Assembly (NCBI RefSeq): GCF_004027225.2
Contig: NC_044282.2
Coordinates: 64,717,725-64,781,724, forward strand
Length of the DNA stretch: 64,000 bases
From: Strigops habroptila
Taxonomy: Eukaryota; Chordata; Aves; Psittaciformes; Psittacidae
Direction of reading: 5' to 3'
Each line of letters opens with the position of its first letter. Positions within the stretch are counted from its first letter, which is position 1. The notes beneath the pieces were generated by a model that saw nothing but the letters and a program-made list of their open reading frames with translations, searched no databases and was not told the origin of the DNA. Positions 1-13,149 of this stretch are shown piece by piece. The position numbers and the translations under genes are program-made.

Positions 1-3000
1 ACAGTGGGGTGTCCAGGGCAAGGCAGCTGCCCAGCTAATTGACGCCAGTGCACTGGTGGCTTTGTGGATTGGGATTAGCATTTTCAATTGTGCCCATTAA
101 TGACCTGGCAGCCAAGGCAGAGCCTGGAGCGCTGCTCTCCCCCCAGCTCCTCTGTATGCTGTGGTAACAGGAGCAGGAAGATGCCGGTGAGGTAGAGAGC
201 TGGGTGCAGCCCAGGGTGAGGCGACCATGGATGGACATCAGCAGCGTCAGCTCCCGAGAGGAAACAGCCATCTCATCACCAGGCAAAAGCATCACAGAAC
301 CTTCCCCCCCTGGCAAGGCAGGGTGGAGGTACTAGGAAGTATTACTGGATGCAGTTGTCCCTGAAGAGTCAGCCTCTCAAACCCCCAAATTAGTCCCTAA
401 ATAAAAGGGCACTTCTGACCAGCTCTATGGCCGTTTCCACACCTCCTAAATAAGAAGTACTGCCATTCCTTTGTTTCACCAAGGAGTTCCATGGTTACAG
501 TCCTTAAAGCTTACAGGCAGTCAGAATCTATAGGATAGGCATCTCACTCAGGGCTATATGGAAAATGAATCATTCTGTGTTCAGTACATAAGGCACAAGC
601 TAGCAAACAGTGATGACAATCAATGTTGAATAACTTTTTATTCAGTTAGTGCCACTCTGCTAAGCATCAAATTATCTGGGATGGAAAAATGCTGTGTGAT
701 GATGAAATGTGAGGCTCTAGCACAAGGTAGATGTGCAGGGAGGGCGGGTAATGTTTGCTCAGCTGACCTCACTTTGGACACCTCCGGGTGCTAGGTTACT
801 AGGCTTCGCTTCTGCAATGAAATTGTTTGCTATATTATTGCTCGTGCACATACACACACAAGCTCTCTCATTTCCTCTCTCTGCTCCTACAGTTAATTGA
901 TCTGAGCTACCCTCATTTTATGTTCCATCATCTCTTGTTCAAGCTATTGGCTGGCTTTAAGCAAAAATATTTATGTAGAAATGAGAGAAAGAAGGCTTCT
1001 TCCCTATCCTTTTGTAGAGCCGTCAGTGAATATTTAGGCTACTGCCAGTGTATGGTTGAAAAGCTCATTTAAGAGAGCAGCAAACACGTGGAAATATGTT
1101 TTGTAAAGGCCTTAAATTCTACCATTGACATTTGGGTCTGGAGAAGAGAAAATTGGAGGGGAATAAGGAAGAACTTGTGCATGGATTTTTTCAAGTGTAG
1201 CAAGAAAATACAAGTCTACTGAGCCATAGTGTTTTATTTAAGAGTCCTGCCATTCTCAGAAACCTGGTTTTGCATGTGGAGTGCAGTGGCAGTATTGGTA
1301 ATCAATATGCCAAGAAATATCATTCTTTTGAAAGCTGTGGGCTGCCTTGCCCTTTGTGGTTCCCAGGAATTGGTATTGGGAAGTGAAAAAGAAGAGCGAG
1401 CTGCTTCAGCAGATTGACGTGAGAGACAGATGAAATGGCTGAACTAAAGGAAAATCTTTATGCAAAGTGAGACCTCCAAGCTATTTCTGGCATCTCTCTG
1501 TACCCTTTTGGTGTGCCAAAGTACATTCGCAGTGCTGAGAGTGTCCTGTCTGATGCAGCTTTAAGCTCAGAATCATGTAGTTCCACCGCTTCCATCCCAA
1601 ATCCTTTCTGCCCTCAGAGCTCAAAAAGTTTGGGTAAGAGCTGGATGACCTGTTTTCTTTCCTGAGTATCTTGAGGAGCCTTCCATCAGTTCAGTTACTG
1701 CAGAAAGGTGCAGCTGAGAAATGCAGCATTTCCAGATGGCAGAGGGAGGTGTAGGCTTCGTGCACAGAGGGGTTATAATCACTAAACTGTCCTAATGAAG
1801 GAAACTGCTCAAGAGGTGATGTGAGTCCTCACACAGCAAGTGAGCGGGCTCAGCAGCTTGTCTCCTGCCTGGGGCTTCCCTTGCTCCTGGGAGCAGGGCA
1901 GGATCTGGTGCTGATGCTGCTTGTGCAGAACAATACCCTCCCTCCACGAGTGCTGGCAAAGCCAGTGCAAGTCATTGCTCTGGTCCCAATGTGGCTGGGA
2001 GTTGGGATCCCATGGCCATGGTCACCCATGTCTCCTGGGGGAGAGCCCATCAGGCACATCCCACTGGGTGCCACAAGATGTGCATGGTCAGGTGCTGCCT
2101 AAATGCCATTTAAGCATCACTTAGTGCTGAGCTTGCTTTATTGCTGATGGAATTGGGGTATAAAGCAGTTCAAAATAAGGATCAAACTCAGCATCCTTGA
2201 GCTGCTGCTAGCAGGGACAAGGTGTCTCGGAAGGGAAAAAACCCTATACATTTATGATTACTTAAAGACACCTTCCACAATGATTCTTTATAAGGGCAGT
2301 ATCTGGGGGGTGTTTTGGATTTCTGCGCTTGTCTTGTGTGCTTTAGCCTGTGAAGAAATCACCTTAGTGAGGCTTTCTGGAGAGCTCTGAAACATTTCCC
2401 TGCTCTTATGCTGTAGCAACAACTCTGTAAAGAATCCTCAAAGATGTGATTAAGTGTGTTTTGTCGGCACTTGAGTGGAGATTACATCATCTTGTAATAT
2501 ATGTATATAAGATCAAGTCATAGCAGTCTTCCATTTCATAATGCATGTCACTGTGAGGGAGACTTGAATGCTGCATCTGCTGATCAGATGCATAGTACAG
2601 TGCTGCCTCTTTCCCCTACTGCTTTAATTGCATGTGGTAGCATTTTTTAGGCCGGGAAGTTTATATTATCTTTTCCAATTGAATCTTTATTGAAGTTGAG
2701 TAAGGAATTGGAATTTGGATAGGATATTGTGTCTAATGTAGTTACGTGAGCATTTGGAAAGCTGACTTGGAGACCTCAAATGACACTAAACTGGACTGCC
2801 TGGTGCTTCTAAATGAAATATTGCTTTTCCTGAGAATTCGCTTTTAAAATGTATTTCTATTATAAAAACATAAGGTGTTGTTTTTCCATACTGTTCAGTT
2901 TAACCAAAACGCCATTGTTTTCTCCATTCCTTCTATGTTTCTAGTAGTACTTTTTTGTAGTTTTCTGGCGAAGGAAAGGGTCACAACAGATGTGGCTCAA

Positions 3001-3818
3001 ATGCTACAGAGGCTTTTGGTTGCTTTTGCTTTTGCCCAAGTCCAAACATTGCTTCTCTCCCAAAGGTGTCACATTTGGAAGTGGGGATGCTTTTCTGGGG
3101 CTAGTGCGGGCTGAGGGAGGAATGATGGTGTTTCCTTATCATTTCTCAGAGGCTGCAGTGGTGGATGCTGGAGCTGCCAGTGACCTGAAAGGCTTCAACC
3201 CTGCCCGTCGGCTCCCACCTTGCCCTCCATAAACACCTTCAGCCAGTCCACTCTTGCTCAGCTTGTGAGGGGAACAGTTTCAGTCCAAACCAGAACCCTT
3301 GTAAATCACATATTAAAATGTTTTACAAGCCTGTGTGCTAAATGGGAAACATGCACACAGGGTGCATTGTTCACTTATGGTTGTAACCGAAGCCAGAAAC
3401 AGCAGGGAAAGGGGAGTGAGACCATGTGAAAGCCCAAGGGAAACAGTCCCCAGCCAGGCAACTACACGACCTTCACAGGTCGCTGGCTGGTTGCTGCAGC
3501 TGCATTCAGCCCTCAGAAGCCTTTCTTAATTCAGACACATGTAAAGATGTCCCAAAAGCACGTAGGAGCCAGACAGATTCAAATCCCCACTCAGTGAGCA
3601 AAGAAACTGCTGATGTTAACAAAGGAGAAAGGATCAGCTGCCCCTGATGCCTTGGGGCAGAGAAGGGTCCAGGTGGAGGGGAGCAGGGGCTGATGAAGAA
3701 GCAAAGGGAGAAGGCAGAAGGGCAGCTGGAGGGATAAGGTGGGCTGTCTCCCAGGTTGGAAGGATGGGGCTGTTCATAGGGAGAAACAAACCAGCGTGAG
3801 CCCCGGAATCAAAGGGAA
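1..3818. other. Intergenic DNA, no gene recognised
   Basis: Mostly unique-looking sequence of average composition. ORFs of 60-93 codons occur on both strands but show no domain, codon pattern or splice context. A short CA-rich run lies near 848-860. No CR1 copy is evident before 3819. Confidence 0.6.
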
Positions 3819-4100
3819 AATCATGGAATCATGGAATAGTTTGGGCTGGAAGGACCCTTCAAAGCTCATCTAGTCCAACCCGCTGCAATGAGCAGGGACA
3901 TCCTCAACTAGATCAGGTTGCCCAGAACCACATCAGCCTGGCCTTGAATGTCTCCAGGGCAACCTGTGCCAGTGTTTCACCACCCTCATTGTAAAAGATT
4001 CCTTCCTCACATCCAGCCTGAATCTCCCCTATTTTAGTTTAAAACCATCACCCCTCATCCCATTGTAACAGGCCCTGCTAAAATGTCCTGAGAACTTTCT
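3819..4100 (-). mobile_element. CR1 LINE 3' fragment
   Basis: Reads in reverse complement to a CR1 3' end. The left edge has two AATCATGG-type tail units, followed by TTTGGGCTGGAAGGACCCTT and the TCTAGTCCAACCC block. It is clearly diverged from the younger copies in the window. The element is 5'-truncated, as usual for CR1. Confidence 0.9.
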
Positions 4101-5712
4101 CCGGTGGCGCAGTTTTGGATTTAAAGCCTGGGGATGGGTCTCCCAGCAGCTGCAGGCATCGAGGCCTCCTACAGCCAGAGACCTTGCACCCTGCAATTTA
4201 AATTGAGCTGGCACAAGCATCAAGAGGTTTGTGCTTTCATCCTGGCCCAGCTAAACCTTGTCTACCTGCTTTTTTGCAAGCATTCAGACAAAACCAAGGA
4301 TTTGTTAAATGGGGAGAAATAACCTTACGTTTAACGTAATTATAGTATTTATATTTGAAGAAATAACATGAAATAGTTTTAAGTTCAGCTGTAAAAATGG
4401 CTTTAATACTTTAGATGGGCTTTTTTCCATACACATAAGTCTTCATTTTTTCCCTCAGGTTAAACTTGAACTTCATAAGCACTGATGATGTGAAAAGATA
4501 CTAATTAAATAAACGTATCTAAAGAAATTAAGTGCATTAACGTGCTGCCAAGCTTTGTGCAGAGCTCACCTCTCTTACCTCTTCTTTGGTGTTGTATCTA
4601 GGCTCTCATCCAAAAGTTTTTACACCTCCTGTAGCTTTCTTGGCCTCACTAAAGCTGCCTCCCAGTGTACAGTGCTCTCAGAGGTGGCCATGGGAGTTGA
4701 ACGGGCGATCCCCATGCCAGAGGCTGTGCCTGGCTGGAGCGGTAACATCTGAAAAGACAAGGAAGGATAACATAAATATAAGTTACGACTTCCAGAACTG
4801 ATTTGAACATCAGACAGAGAGAGAGAAGCGCGAGGGAGATCTAGGCTGCCTCTGATTTTTTTGTTCAGCTGATGGTGGTGCTGGCTGCCCGTGATCTTGC
4901 TGCTGAAGTGTGTTGTTGGCAAGCAGTGATTCTTCTGCTGTCCTGGTAGCTATCAGCTGGGGGCTGCACTTCTCAACAGTGTCTTTAGTAAGAGTTGTGC
5001 TGGGAGAGGCAACTTGGGGGACTCTGGTGACAGCTTGGGTACCTCAGCTTGGGATTTTCATTGACTTTTGGGCTCATTGGGCTGTTTGATATTAAACTGC
5101 TGCTCTCCAATGCCTGCAGATGCCTGGGACTGTGAGGGTGATTAGAAAGCTGACTTCTTGGAGTTAAACCTGCTATATTTCCTTCCACATCCCATTCAGG
5201 ACTCAGCTGTTAGACGCTGGAGTGCATGCAGGATGGGGGGTCTTATCTGGAAAGGGTGTGCAAAGCGAGCAGAAATGATCCATCAGAGTCGGTGTGACTC
5301 CCTTGGCTCAGTGCTGGCAACAGCGACCCTCATGGTGGCCACAGAGAAACCGCCTTATCTGTAGCCCACCCTTTGCATCTTCTGTGCCAGGGATCTGAGC
5401 TGTCAGCAAAGTCTCATGATCTTTGCTTTGTGGGCACCAAATTTCAGTCTATTATATGGACTTCTAGATTTGCGAAGATGAAGCTGGCCTTTAAAGTAAC
5501 TTGTAGCCCAGTTCAAACCAATTCCTAGGTCCAGTCACATATTTCCTAGGTGTCACTTGGCTGGAGGCTTGGTCAGCCAGTACAATGGATCTGGCATATG
5601 TGACAGTCAATGTCAATACACCGATACAGGAGGCAGGCAAGACAAGTAGTGACAAATACCTTGTTCAAAAATGCCCTTTTGGCTTAACTAAAGAATGACA
5701 GGATAACAAGAG
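4101..5712. other. Intergenic DNA, no gene recognised
   Basis: Unique-looking. The first part (about 4320-4540) is A/T-rich. ORFs up to 100 codons on both strands have no recognisable features. Confidence 0.55.
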
Positions 5713-6005
5713 GCTTGCAGGAGTCTCTCATGTCCATAGCCTAACCCCTGCTCAACACAAGTCCAGCAGGATCAAGTTGCTCAGGGCCATGTGTTGTTGA
5801 TGTTTGACTATCTCCAAGAACAGGGGTCCCACCACCTGTCTGCACCCCATTCCAATGTCTGACCACCCTCATGATGAAAACAGTTATCCTCATATCTAAG
5901 TGGATTTTCCCATCTTCCATCTGGTTCAGATTTGCACCTTGTCCTTTCCCTGCACACTTCTGAGAGGAGCCTGGCTCCATCTCCACTGTAGCCCTCCACC
6001 AGGAT
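5713..6005 (-). mobile_element. Old, diverged CR1 fragment without 3' tail
   Basis: The antisense text contains blocks typical of older CR1: a CCCTGCTCAACACAAGTCCA-like segment, GGATCAAGTTGCTCAGGGCC, TGTTTGACTATCTCCAAG, TCTGACCACCCTCATGATGA and GAGAGGAGCCTGGCTCCATC. Indels break the reading frame, and the ATTCTATG tail is missing. It is more diverged than the other copies, so probably an early insertion. Confidence 0.7.
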
Positions 6006-9000
6006 GGAGTGAACTGGGCACTTGGCTGGTTTCTCAAAGGCAAGACGAGATGAGTGAGTAGCTGTAGCGGCAGCCTGTGTTCCGTGCATGAGGAGAGTGA
6101 GGTCATGCTGATGGAGACAGTACTTTGTGTTAGAGAGTTCATTATTAATTGTGTTATCTAGACTTTAATGCCCTCTTTGTGATGTACTAAACAACTGCTG
6201 TTGAACAATGCAAAGCACTCCGTTTCTGCGTAAAACAATACCTCTGGGTTCTGTCTTCCCTTAAATTTGTTCTGCTGCGTGTGCACAGCATTCTTTTCCA
6301 CTTAGCCAGTCGTCCTCCTAGGATTTTAAGCAAGCTAGGCCATAAAAATGTTTACATTTTTCTATAGCACTTGGTCCGTACCCAGTCAAACAAGCATGGC
6401 TAAGAAGTGGTGGGACTTGGATTCAGTGGGAGCGTGCCATCTGAAGCTGCAGCAGGCTGGCTTGCCTGTTCCTTCCCTGCAGTGAGGAGACCTTCTCGTG
6501 CAGAAATGTGTCTGTTGCAATGACACTTCTTTGCAGACGCCAGAAAGAGGCAGTGTGTTGAAACTGCACATCTGGACATAATTCCAAGCAGCAGATTGTT
6601 AATGTTATTTTACTTGTAGGAAGAGTTCTTTGTTTTAAAGACAGATGTGGTGTTCATTCAAGACATGTTTGACACCGTTAAAGCCCCATATGTAGCAAGG
6701 AGATTATAGTAGATGTCCTCGCCACTGCTTCAGGCTGTTAGGACAGTGTTAGAGGTGTCTTCTCTCTGGGCCAGTCTTGATCCTTCACCCATTCCCCTTC
6801 ATGCTGCTTACGACAGCTTTGTGATTGGTGGTGCAGATTCTGGCCTCTGGGGCTTGTCTTGCAGAGCAAAGGTTTGTTGCTCCTATGGGCACATCCGTTG
6901 TTCCCTGTTCTTTGTACCCCAGTTGTGGACTAGTCGTGGCAGTGAGGGGAAAAGTGAGCTCGATGGGAGCAACCGGGCTGTGGCATGGATACAGGGCAGG
7001 GCACGTGCTCTAGTCCTGCAGCACTGTGAGTGTTCACTGATGCAGGGGTTTGCTGGAACTTACTGGATGCAGGTGCCCCAATTCCACTGAAATTCAGTGG
7101 GATCCTGGCTCCAGGTGCTCTGTCACATGCACCGTGCTCTTACAAGTGAGACTTAAGTAGCTACAGGGATTTTCCAGCATGCCTGGGCACCTCACTCCTG
7201 CTAATGTCAGTGTAAGGTAGTGTTTGAAAATCTCACTAGACATTTACTGCAAATCTGCTCAGCCAAACCCCTCTGCCAGGCTTCTTTTCCTTTCAGCTGT
7301 GCTGGAGTAGCCCTGGAGATAGAAGGAACAGAAATGCAGGATTCATGCCTGCAAACTGCTGAACTGATACCTAGTATTCCTGAGAGACAGTAAATCCTTT
7401 CCAGATGTTAAGAAAAGTAGCTTAGCTGTCTTCTTCCATTAGGAGGCAAAACCTGGGACTGAATTTATATCAATTTATGTATTTTTATATATATATATGT
7501 ATATTGCTGTAGATAAGCACAGTACACATTACACTGTCAGATGTGTATGCTGAAGGTCAAGAAACACTTTCTGTAAATGTATTGTCCTGTTCTACTGAAT
7601 GGATGTATGAATTTGATTTTATTGATCCTTTCATATATGTATGTGTCTATAAATATAAAAATATGGCTGTACAGACTCTATCATTCCTATAGACTCTCAT
7701 CTGTCATTTCCTGGATGTATGATCTATCTATCTGTACCACGTAGCTCTATATTCATCTGGTCTATATCACGGCAAAGGGTTTTACAGAAACACTTCTTTG
7801 GATTTTGTTTTGACACAGGTACATGAAACAACTTGCCAAGATGACCCTGCGAGGAGTGCACTGAAGAGCTCTGGAGAGCTTGAGGGTGGTACATACAGAA
7901 CAGGGCACACCTCTGGATTGGTTTGAACCCCTGAGACATCCCACTGAAGCTGACATTTATGTTAAATGTCTTCCTGCTGATCACATTATTGCAGTAAATA
8001 CTAAATGAATCTGATGCTGAACGCAGGCAATCTTACCTTTCTCGATAACTCTGTGTTAATATTACATTAATTATTCCTGACTTACAATGCTGTTGAATGT
8101 TGGTAAAGGCTGAATTGCTACTTGAAATGCTGATCCTGACAGTCCTGTGGCAGGCGCTAAAATGTGATTTCTAAGTCTTAGGGGAAAAGAGGGAATACAT
8201 TACTATTTCTGATTAGAGGACTTCAGAAGGAACATATTCTAGTCACATCTCATGGAGCACTCGCCTGAATCCCTCTTGCTTTCAGTAGCCAAAGCCTTTG
8301 CACAGGACATAAAAGGAATATACACTCAGCTTTCTTTATTTAAAATTTTATGGTGCTTGCTGATGTGGAATCTGTTCAGCGTGTATGAACAGTTCCCCAC
8401 AGGAAAGATGCTGTACGTACACGGAGCAGCAGATATTTCCTTTGCCTGGGAGAGCAGACACATGGAAGTAAAGCTTGTGGAGCAGACACAGAGAGACCAC
8501 TTCTCACTGGTATCACCTTCCCTGCAATCCTGGATCCGAGCTTTTTGACTCCAAAGTCTGCCATGGCCCATTTTTGTATACCCAGTATTTATCTCAGGTG
8601 TCCCTTTTGTGAGACTGCCATTTTCATGATGTAAAGAACATGGGAACTGTGTGGCAAAGCTGAAGACTGCCAGGACTGGGAAATCACAGTGCTTAATTCT
8701 CCAGTAAATTAAGTGAAATATTGGAAGAAAAAGGATTTGGGACAAAGTTTAAAAAAGCACCCGAGTAGCTCAAGAAGCCTGAGCCATGAACTGTTGAAAA
8801 ACCCCTCTGTGGTGACCTCAGGTACTGCCTCTTTCAGCTGGGGGTTCCTGCATGGGTAGATGCTCTGATGAACACCCATCAATTCTGTATTAATGCAAGG
8901 ACCCAGCAGCTATGGTCAGCTGTCCTCCAAAATCCCCTCGTCTTAGGCGCTGCAGGAGGAAATAAGCAGCTGTGACATTTCTCCACTCCTCTCCAAGGTC

Positions 9001-11768
9001 TGGATGACCTGTGTGGCAGCCGAAAGGATGAGGAAGGGAGGAGAAATGTTAATAAAGTGGGAGTTTGGGGAGTGGGGGGAACCTTCTTGCACTGTCCTGC
9101 GCAAGCAACCACTCTAGCCTTCACTGTAGGAAAAATGCTCCATCTCTCAGAGGGTGTTTGAGGTTTCTGTTTGTTTGTTTACTTAAAAAGAAAGCATCTG
9201 GCGTATGTATGCAAACATTAATGAGTCATTTAAAATATACTCAGCATTGCACTTGTGAGGCTGCGATCTTCCAGCTAGAAGAAATGTGATGGAAAGGAGC
9301 GGGCAGACCCTGAAGGACTGCTTTCCAAGCATGAGGAGGGGACTCAAAGCTTATTTTTCACCTCCCTCCGCTTACCTGCTCACCACCACTCCTAGGACCA
9401 TATCCAGCCCTCTAAAACCCCTCGGTGAGGACTTTGAAATCCAAGTGAAAATGACTGTCTTTGAGGCTGCTATGCCTCCGTAGAGAGTCCAGCGCTTGCC
9501 AGTGGGTCTCTCCAAGAAAAGCAGTTTATTTCCAGCACTGCGCTGGGCCACAAATAGACTTGACGGTGGGGAGGGGAAATGTGGGTTGGTCTAGTTCTGT
9601 CCTCTCTGCAAGTGTCAGCCAGCAGCTGGAACCAGTCAAATCAATTAACAATCATAAATACATGGGAAGTGAAGCTCTAAGAAGACTCAGCCGCTTTCTT
9701 GGAAGTTTACAAGCAGCGCAGCAGGCTGGCAGGCTCTGGCTGGAGCAGTGTCTGAAGGCCAGCAGACACAATGCTGGGATTATAGGAGCTTTTGGAGATT
9801 CCTTGCAGGAGACAGTTTCCAAATATAAATGAAACATTTAAATATCCAGCAGTGTAACACTCGGAGAACTCCCGTTTGGATAGCAAGAATTCCTCCTGCT
9901 TTAGATTTGTCTCTGGAAAGGAGCTAAAGACTGAATCTCCCAACAGGAAGAGGTACTTTTATATCAGGTTACACTTTCAACATATCAGTGGCAGTATGAT
10001 TATGTTGCAGTGGCTGTGCCAAGCGTTCCCCTTCTGTAAAGCCCACACACTCAAGGCCTATCACAATGAAGCTTGTGTGCCTGTACAAATACGTGATTCT
10101 GTTCGCTGCTTGGTTTTGCCTATTCCTGCTTTGCAGGCCTTTACCATAGGGAGGGAAACAAAAACTGAAGCAACTCCAGCACCTGGGGCATGGTTAAGAA
10201 ATGGAGAGAGGGCTGTGTGATCCAAGCATCTACCAATGTGTTCCCATGCACCCAGAGAGATGCTCTGTTTCTTCCCTCAGTCCTACTGAATTCATCCATC
10301 TTCCAAATTGCTTTTTGTAGACGGCTGCTGAATCATGCACAGGAACATTTATGGGAAGGAGTTTATTCCTCAGGCAGTCCTTAGCAGTAAGGGGGGCTTG
10401 GACTGACCTTCTTGGCTACTGCTGCAGAGAAAGCTCAGTGTATGCAGGTCCAGCATCCGTATTCATGGAAGTAGTTTGCATCTGAGTAAAAATTACCAAT
10501 TTTTTATTTATTCTCACTGTAGGTGTTTTAATAGATACAGCTTATTTCCTTTTGCGTTTGTAAACAGCTGTGCCTGTGTTTTGGGGAGCAGCTTTACTGT
10601 GGCACAAGCTGCATCACCTCCAGAAGCATCTTATGCTGCATCACTGTACATGAACAGTGCATGTGCAGATGAACCCTCACTGTCCCTCCATCTTCTGGAG
10701 ATATCAGTTGCCTGTGGGCAGCTGGGTCCTGACTCCAAGATGCAAAGAAAAAGCATATTTCAGTGTGTCAGGGCTCTTTCGAAGAAGCAATGCAGCTGCT
10801 TCTTCCGCTGTGGCAGAGCTTGGATGCCTCCCAGAGACTGCTCCTGGGTTTGTTCGTTATCCCACAGGCTTTGGATGGAGGACAGCTTCATTTTGTCCAG
10901 GATGTTTCATACTTCTAAATACTGCATGCTCTAGAGCACTGTGTGAGTGGGGGTTAGAACTGAGCCATAGGAAAGTACGTATGAAGGAGAGAGGAGGTAC
11001 CTTCTCAACATGGGTAACAAAATGGGAATCAGGGTGCCTGAAATGGGCCAGTGCTGCGGGGAAGGATTTTGGTGGTTTTCTTTTTTAGTCCTGCTTATGA
11101 GGTTAAAAAAGGACCAACACTTGGGCAAGAGGGAGCAGATATCCAGCCCCAGAACAAGAAGTTTATGAGGGGTGAATGAAAGAGTGGAAGAACAGGTGAA
11201 GTGGTTGCTGAAGGGACCACAAAGCGTCTGACAGAGTGCATCTGCAGAGAAGGTCTGAGCTTCTGTAGCCACGCTGGTGTGATAATTAATCCTTTGTGAT
11301 TCTGACAGATGCCTGCAGAGGAGCAGAAACAAAAGATCATGGTCTGACAGTGATTTATGCATCGTTACTTGTCAGACTAAGAATTCTGGAAGTGGGTAAA
11401 TAAGCCGCAGGCCAGACTGTTGGTTGTGTTTGAGAAAACTGTAGAGGATTGCAGCATGGGGAAAGCTGGGCTTCAGCACTTATTTACCACAGGCACTTAC
11501 TATGTTTTGTTACTTGTCTGAAACCACTCTGTTCACACAACAGGGAGAGAAACGGGCATATGATTTCTGAAACAAAGCTCTGCCTCAAGCCTCAGTTATA
11601 CTTAAAAAGTGGCAAAAGATACAGCCAACCCCAGCATATATTACCCTGGGAGCTTTACAGGGTATGGAGGAGGCTGGACAATGGCTGCAGTTTGTTACCA
11701 TCATCCAGGACACTGCGACACTGCAAAGAGCATCTGCAAAGGAGGGAAACAGCTCTTGCCATATATAT
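6006..11768. other. Intergenic DNA with an AT microsatellite; no gene recognised
   Basis: About 5.8 kb without a clear transposon. Contains an A/T-rich low-complexity patch at 7466-7510 and further TATA-rich sequence at 7630-7665. ORFs of up to 152 codons (10476-10934 +, 10931-11362 -) have no homology I recognise and look like chance. Confidence 0.5.
7466..7510. repeat. AT-rich microsatellite
   Basis: Core of alternating TA at 7486-7498 inside a T/A-rich patch that continues into TGTATATT. Confidence 0.8.
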
Positions 11769-11973
11769 CATCACAGAATCTTAGAATGGTTTGGGTTGGA
11801 ACGGACCTTAAAGCTCATCCTGCCCCCCTGCCAGGGGCAGGGACACCTTCCACTAGAGCAGGTTGCTCCAAGCCTCGTCCAACCTGGCCTTGAACACTGC
11901 CAGGGATGGGGCAGCCACAGCTTCTCTGGGCACCCTGTGCCAGCGCCTCAGCACCCTCACAGGGAAGAATTTC
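11769..11973 (-). mobile_element. CR1 LINE 3' fragment
   Basis: Reverse-complement CR1 with tail remnant CATCACAGAATCTTAGAATGG, then the GGTTTGGGTTGGAACGGACC block. It extends inward to the GCACCCTCACAGGGAAGAAT segment. In antisense translation this gives the LINE C-terminal pattern FFPVRVLRRWHRVPREAVAA, a CR1 ORF2 remnant. It is cut off abruptly at about 11973. The G+C-rich DNA that follows (to about 12430) is not CR1. Confidence 0.92.
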
Positions 11974-12803
11974 ACAGCCACGTGCCTGGGGCAAAGGGCA
12001 GGGCCCAGCTTGCTGCGTGGGATCCCCACCATGGTGCAGGCTCCCTCTCGCCCTGCCCTCGGGCTCTCCATCTCTTTCTCCTTGAGAGATGGCTCTTGGA
12101 GAGCTCCTTGTGCCCCACAGGGGTGGGTAGCAGATGGGATGGAGCTGCACAGGGCAGCACGTGGGGTCGATGCTGCAGCAAAAGGCATTTCTTAAGGGAC
12201 AGTAGTGCTTATCACCGTGTTTTCACCTTGCAAGCTGTGTCACAGCATGTTCTCACTGCAGCTCTCAGGCTGGTCCCTGCTGTGCATGGTGACAGCATTG
12301 CCAGCCCCGGGCAGCGATACCAAGCACTGGCAGCACTCAGGTGAGAGCTGGAGTGGAGATGTTTGGACTGGAGCAGCTCTGGACACGCTTGGGAGTGGGT
12401 TAACAGCCGCCTACAGAGGCTGAGAACCCAACAAGGAGGCAGTGGGCAAGTTCAGGCACCTCCAGGGCTAGGCAGCAGCTGAACGGGCGTATGGAGCTCC
12501 CAGATTGCAGTTTTCAACCAAGGTGCCCAAATTCTGCCAAAATCTTGCTTAAGATGCCAATGGTATTTGCAGGCTTTGTTTTTATTTTAATGTCGCAGCC
12601 TTTAATCTCTGTGGCTTGCATTCTCTTTGTGTAAGATGAGGTTACTTATGCTCAACCCTGTTTTGCAAGAGCACTGCTATCTCTGGGTGGATGTTCCCGT
12701 AGACAACCACAATATTTAACATATTCCATTGCTCTGTGATTCTGCCAAATTCTCACCTAATTCTCTGCCTAATCAGTTTCCAAGCTTCTTAATGGGTATA
12801 TCT
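11974..12803. other. G+C-rich intergenic stretch followed by average DNA
   Basis: 11974-12430 is G+C-rich, which leaves several overlapping long frames open on both strands (226 codons on +, 111 on -). Few CpG pairs and no promoter motif are visible. The frames also run through a CR1 copy, so they are not treated as genes. Confidence 0.5.
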
Positions 12804-13149
12804 TAGAATCTCAGAATCATAGAATCATAGAATCATAGGATGGTTTGGGTTGGAAGGGACCTTAAAGCTCATCTGGTTCCAACCCCCTGCCACGGGCAGA
12901 GACACCTTCCCCTCTTTCATCTTAAAGCCATTCCCCCTTCTTGTGTCACTACATGCCCTTGTAAAAAGTCCCTCTCCAGATTTCTTTTAGGCCCCCTTTA
13001 GGTATTGGCAGGCTGCTGTAAGGTCTCCCCATAGCCTGCTCTTCTTCAGGCTGAACAATCCCAGCAGAGGTGCTCCAGCCCTCAGAGCATCTTCGTGGCC
13101 TCCTCTGGAGTCACTTGAGCAATTCCATGTCCGTCTAGTGTCTTGGGTC
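12804..13149 (-). mobile_element. CR1 LINE 3' fragment with internal deletion
   Basis: The left edge carries multiple AATCATAG tail units, then the GGTTTGGGTTGGAAGGGACC block. After GACACCTTCC the sequence jumps directly to the CTTTCATCTTAAAGCCATTC block, so roughly 150 bases present in sister copies (for example 27491-28014) are missing. It continues to the GTGGCCTCCTCTGGAGTC segment. Confidence 0.93.

Noticed and set aside
35..316. Minus-strand frames at the window start, one with a hydrophobic stretch (LYLTGIFLLLLP in a shifted frame)
   Set aside because: I compared it with TMEM17, a gene on this side of EHBP1 in human, and saw no convincing match. There is no splice or frame support.
11664..12344. 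226-codon + strand ORF and 111-codon minus-strand ORFs
   Set aside because: They run through an antisense or sense CR1 fragment and adjoining G+C-rich DNA. The recognisable part is the CR1 ORF2 remnant, not a host gene.
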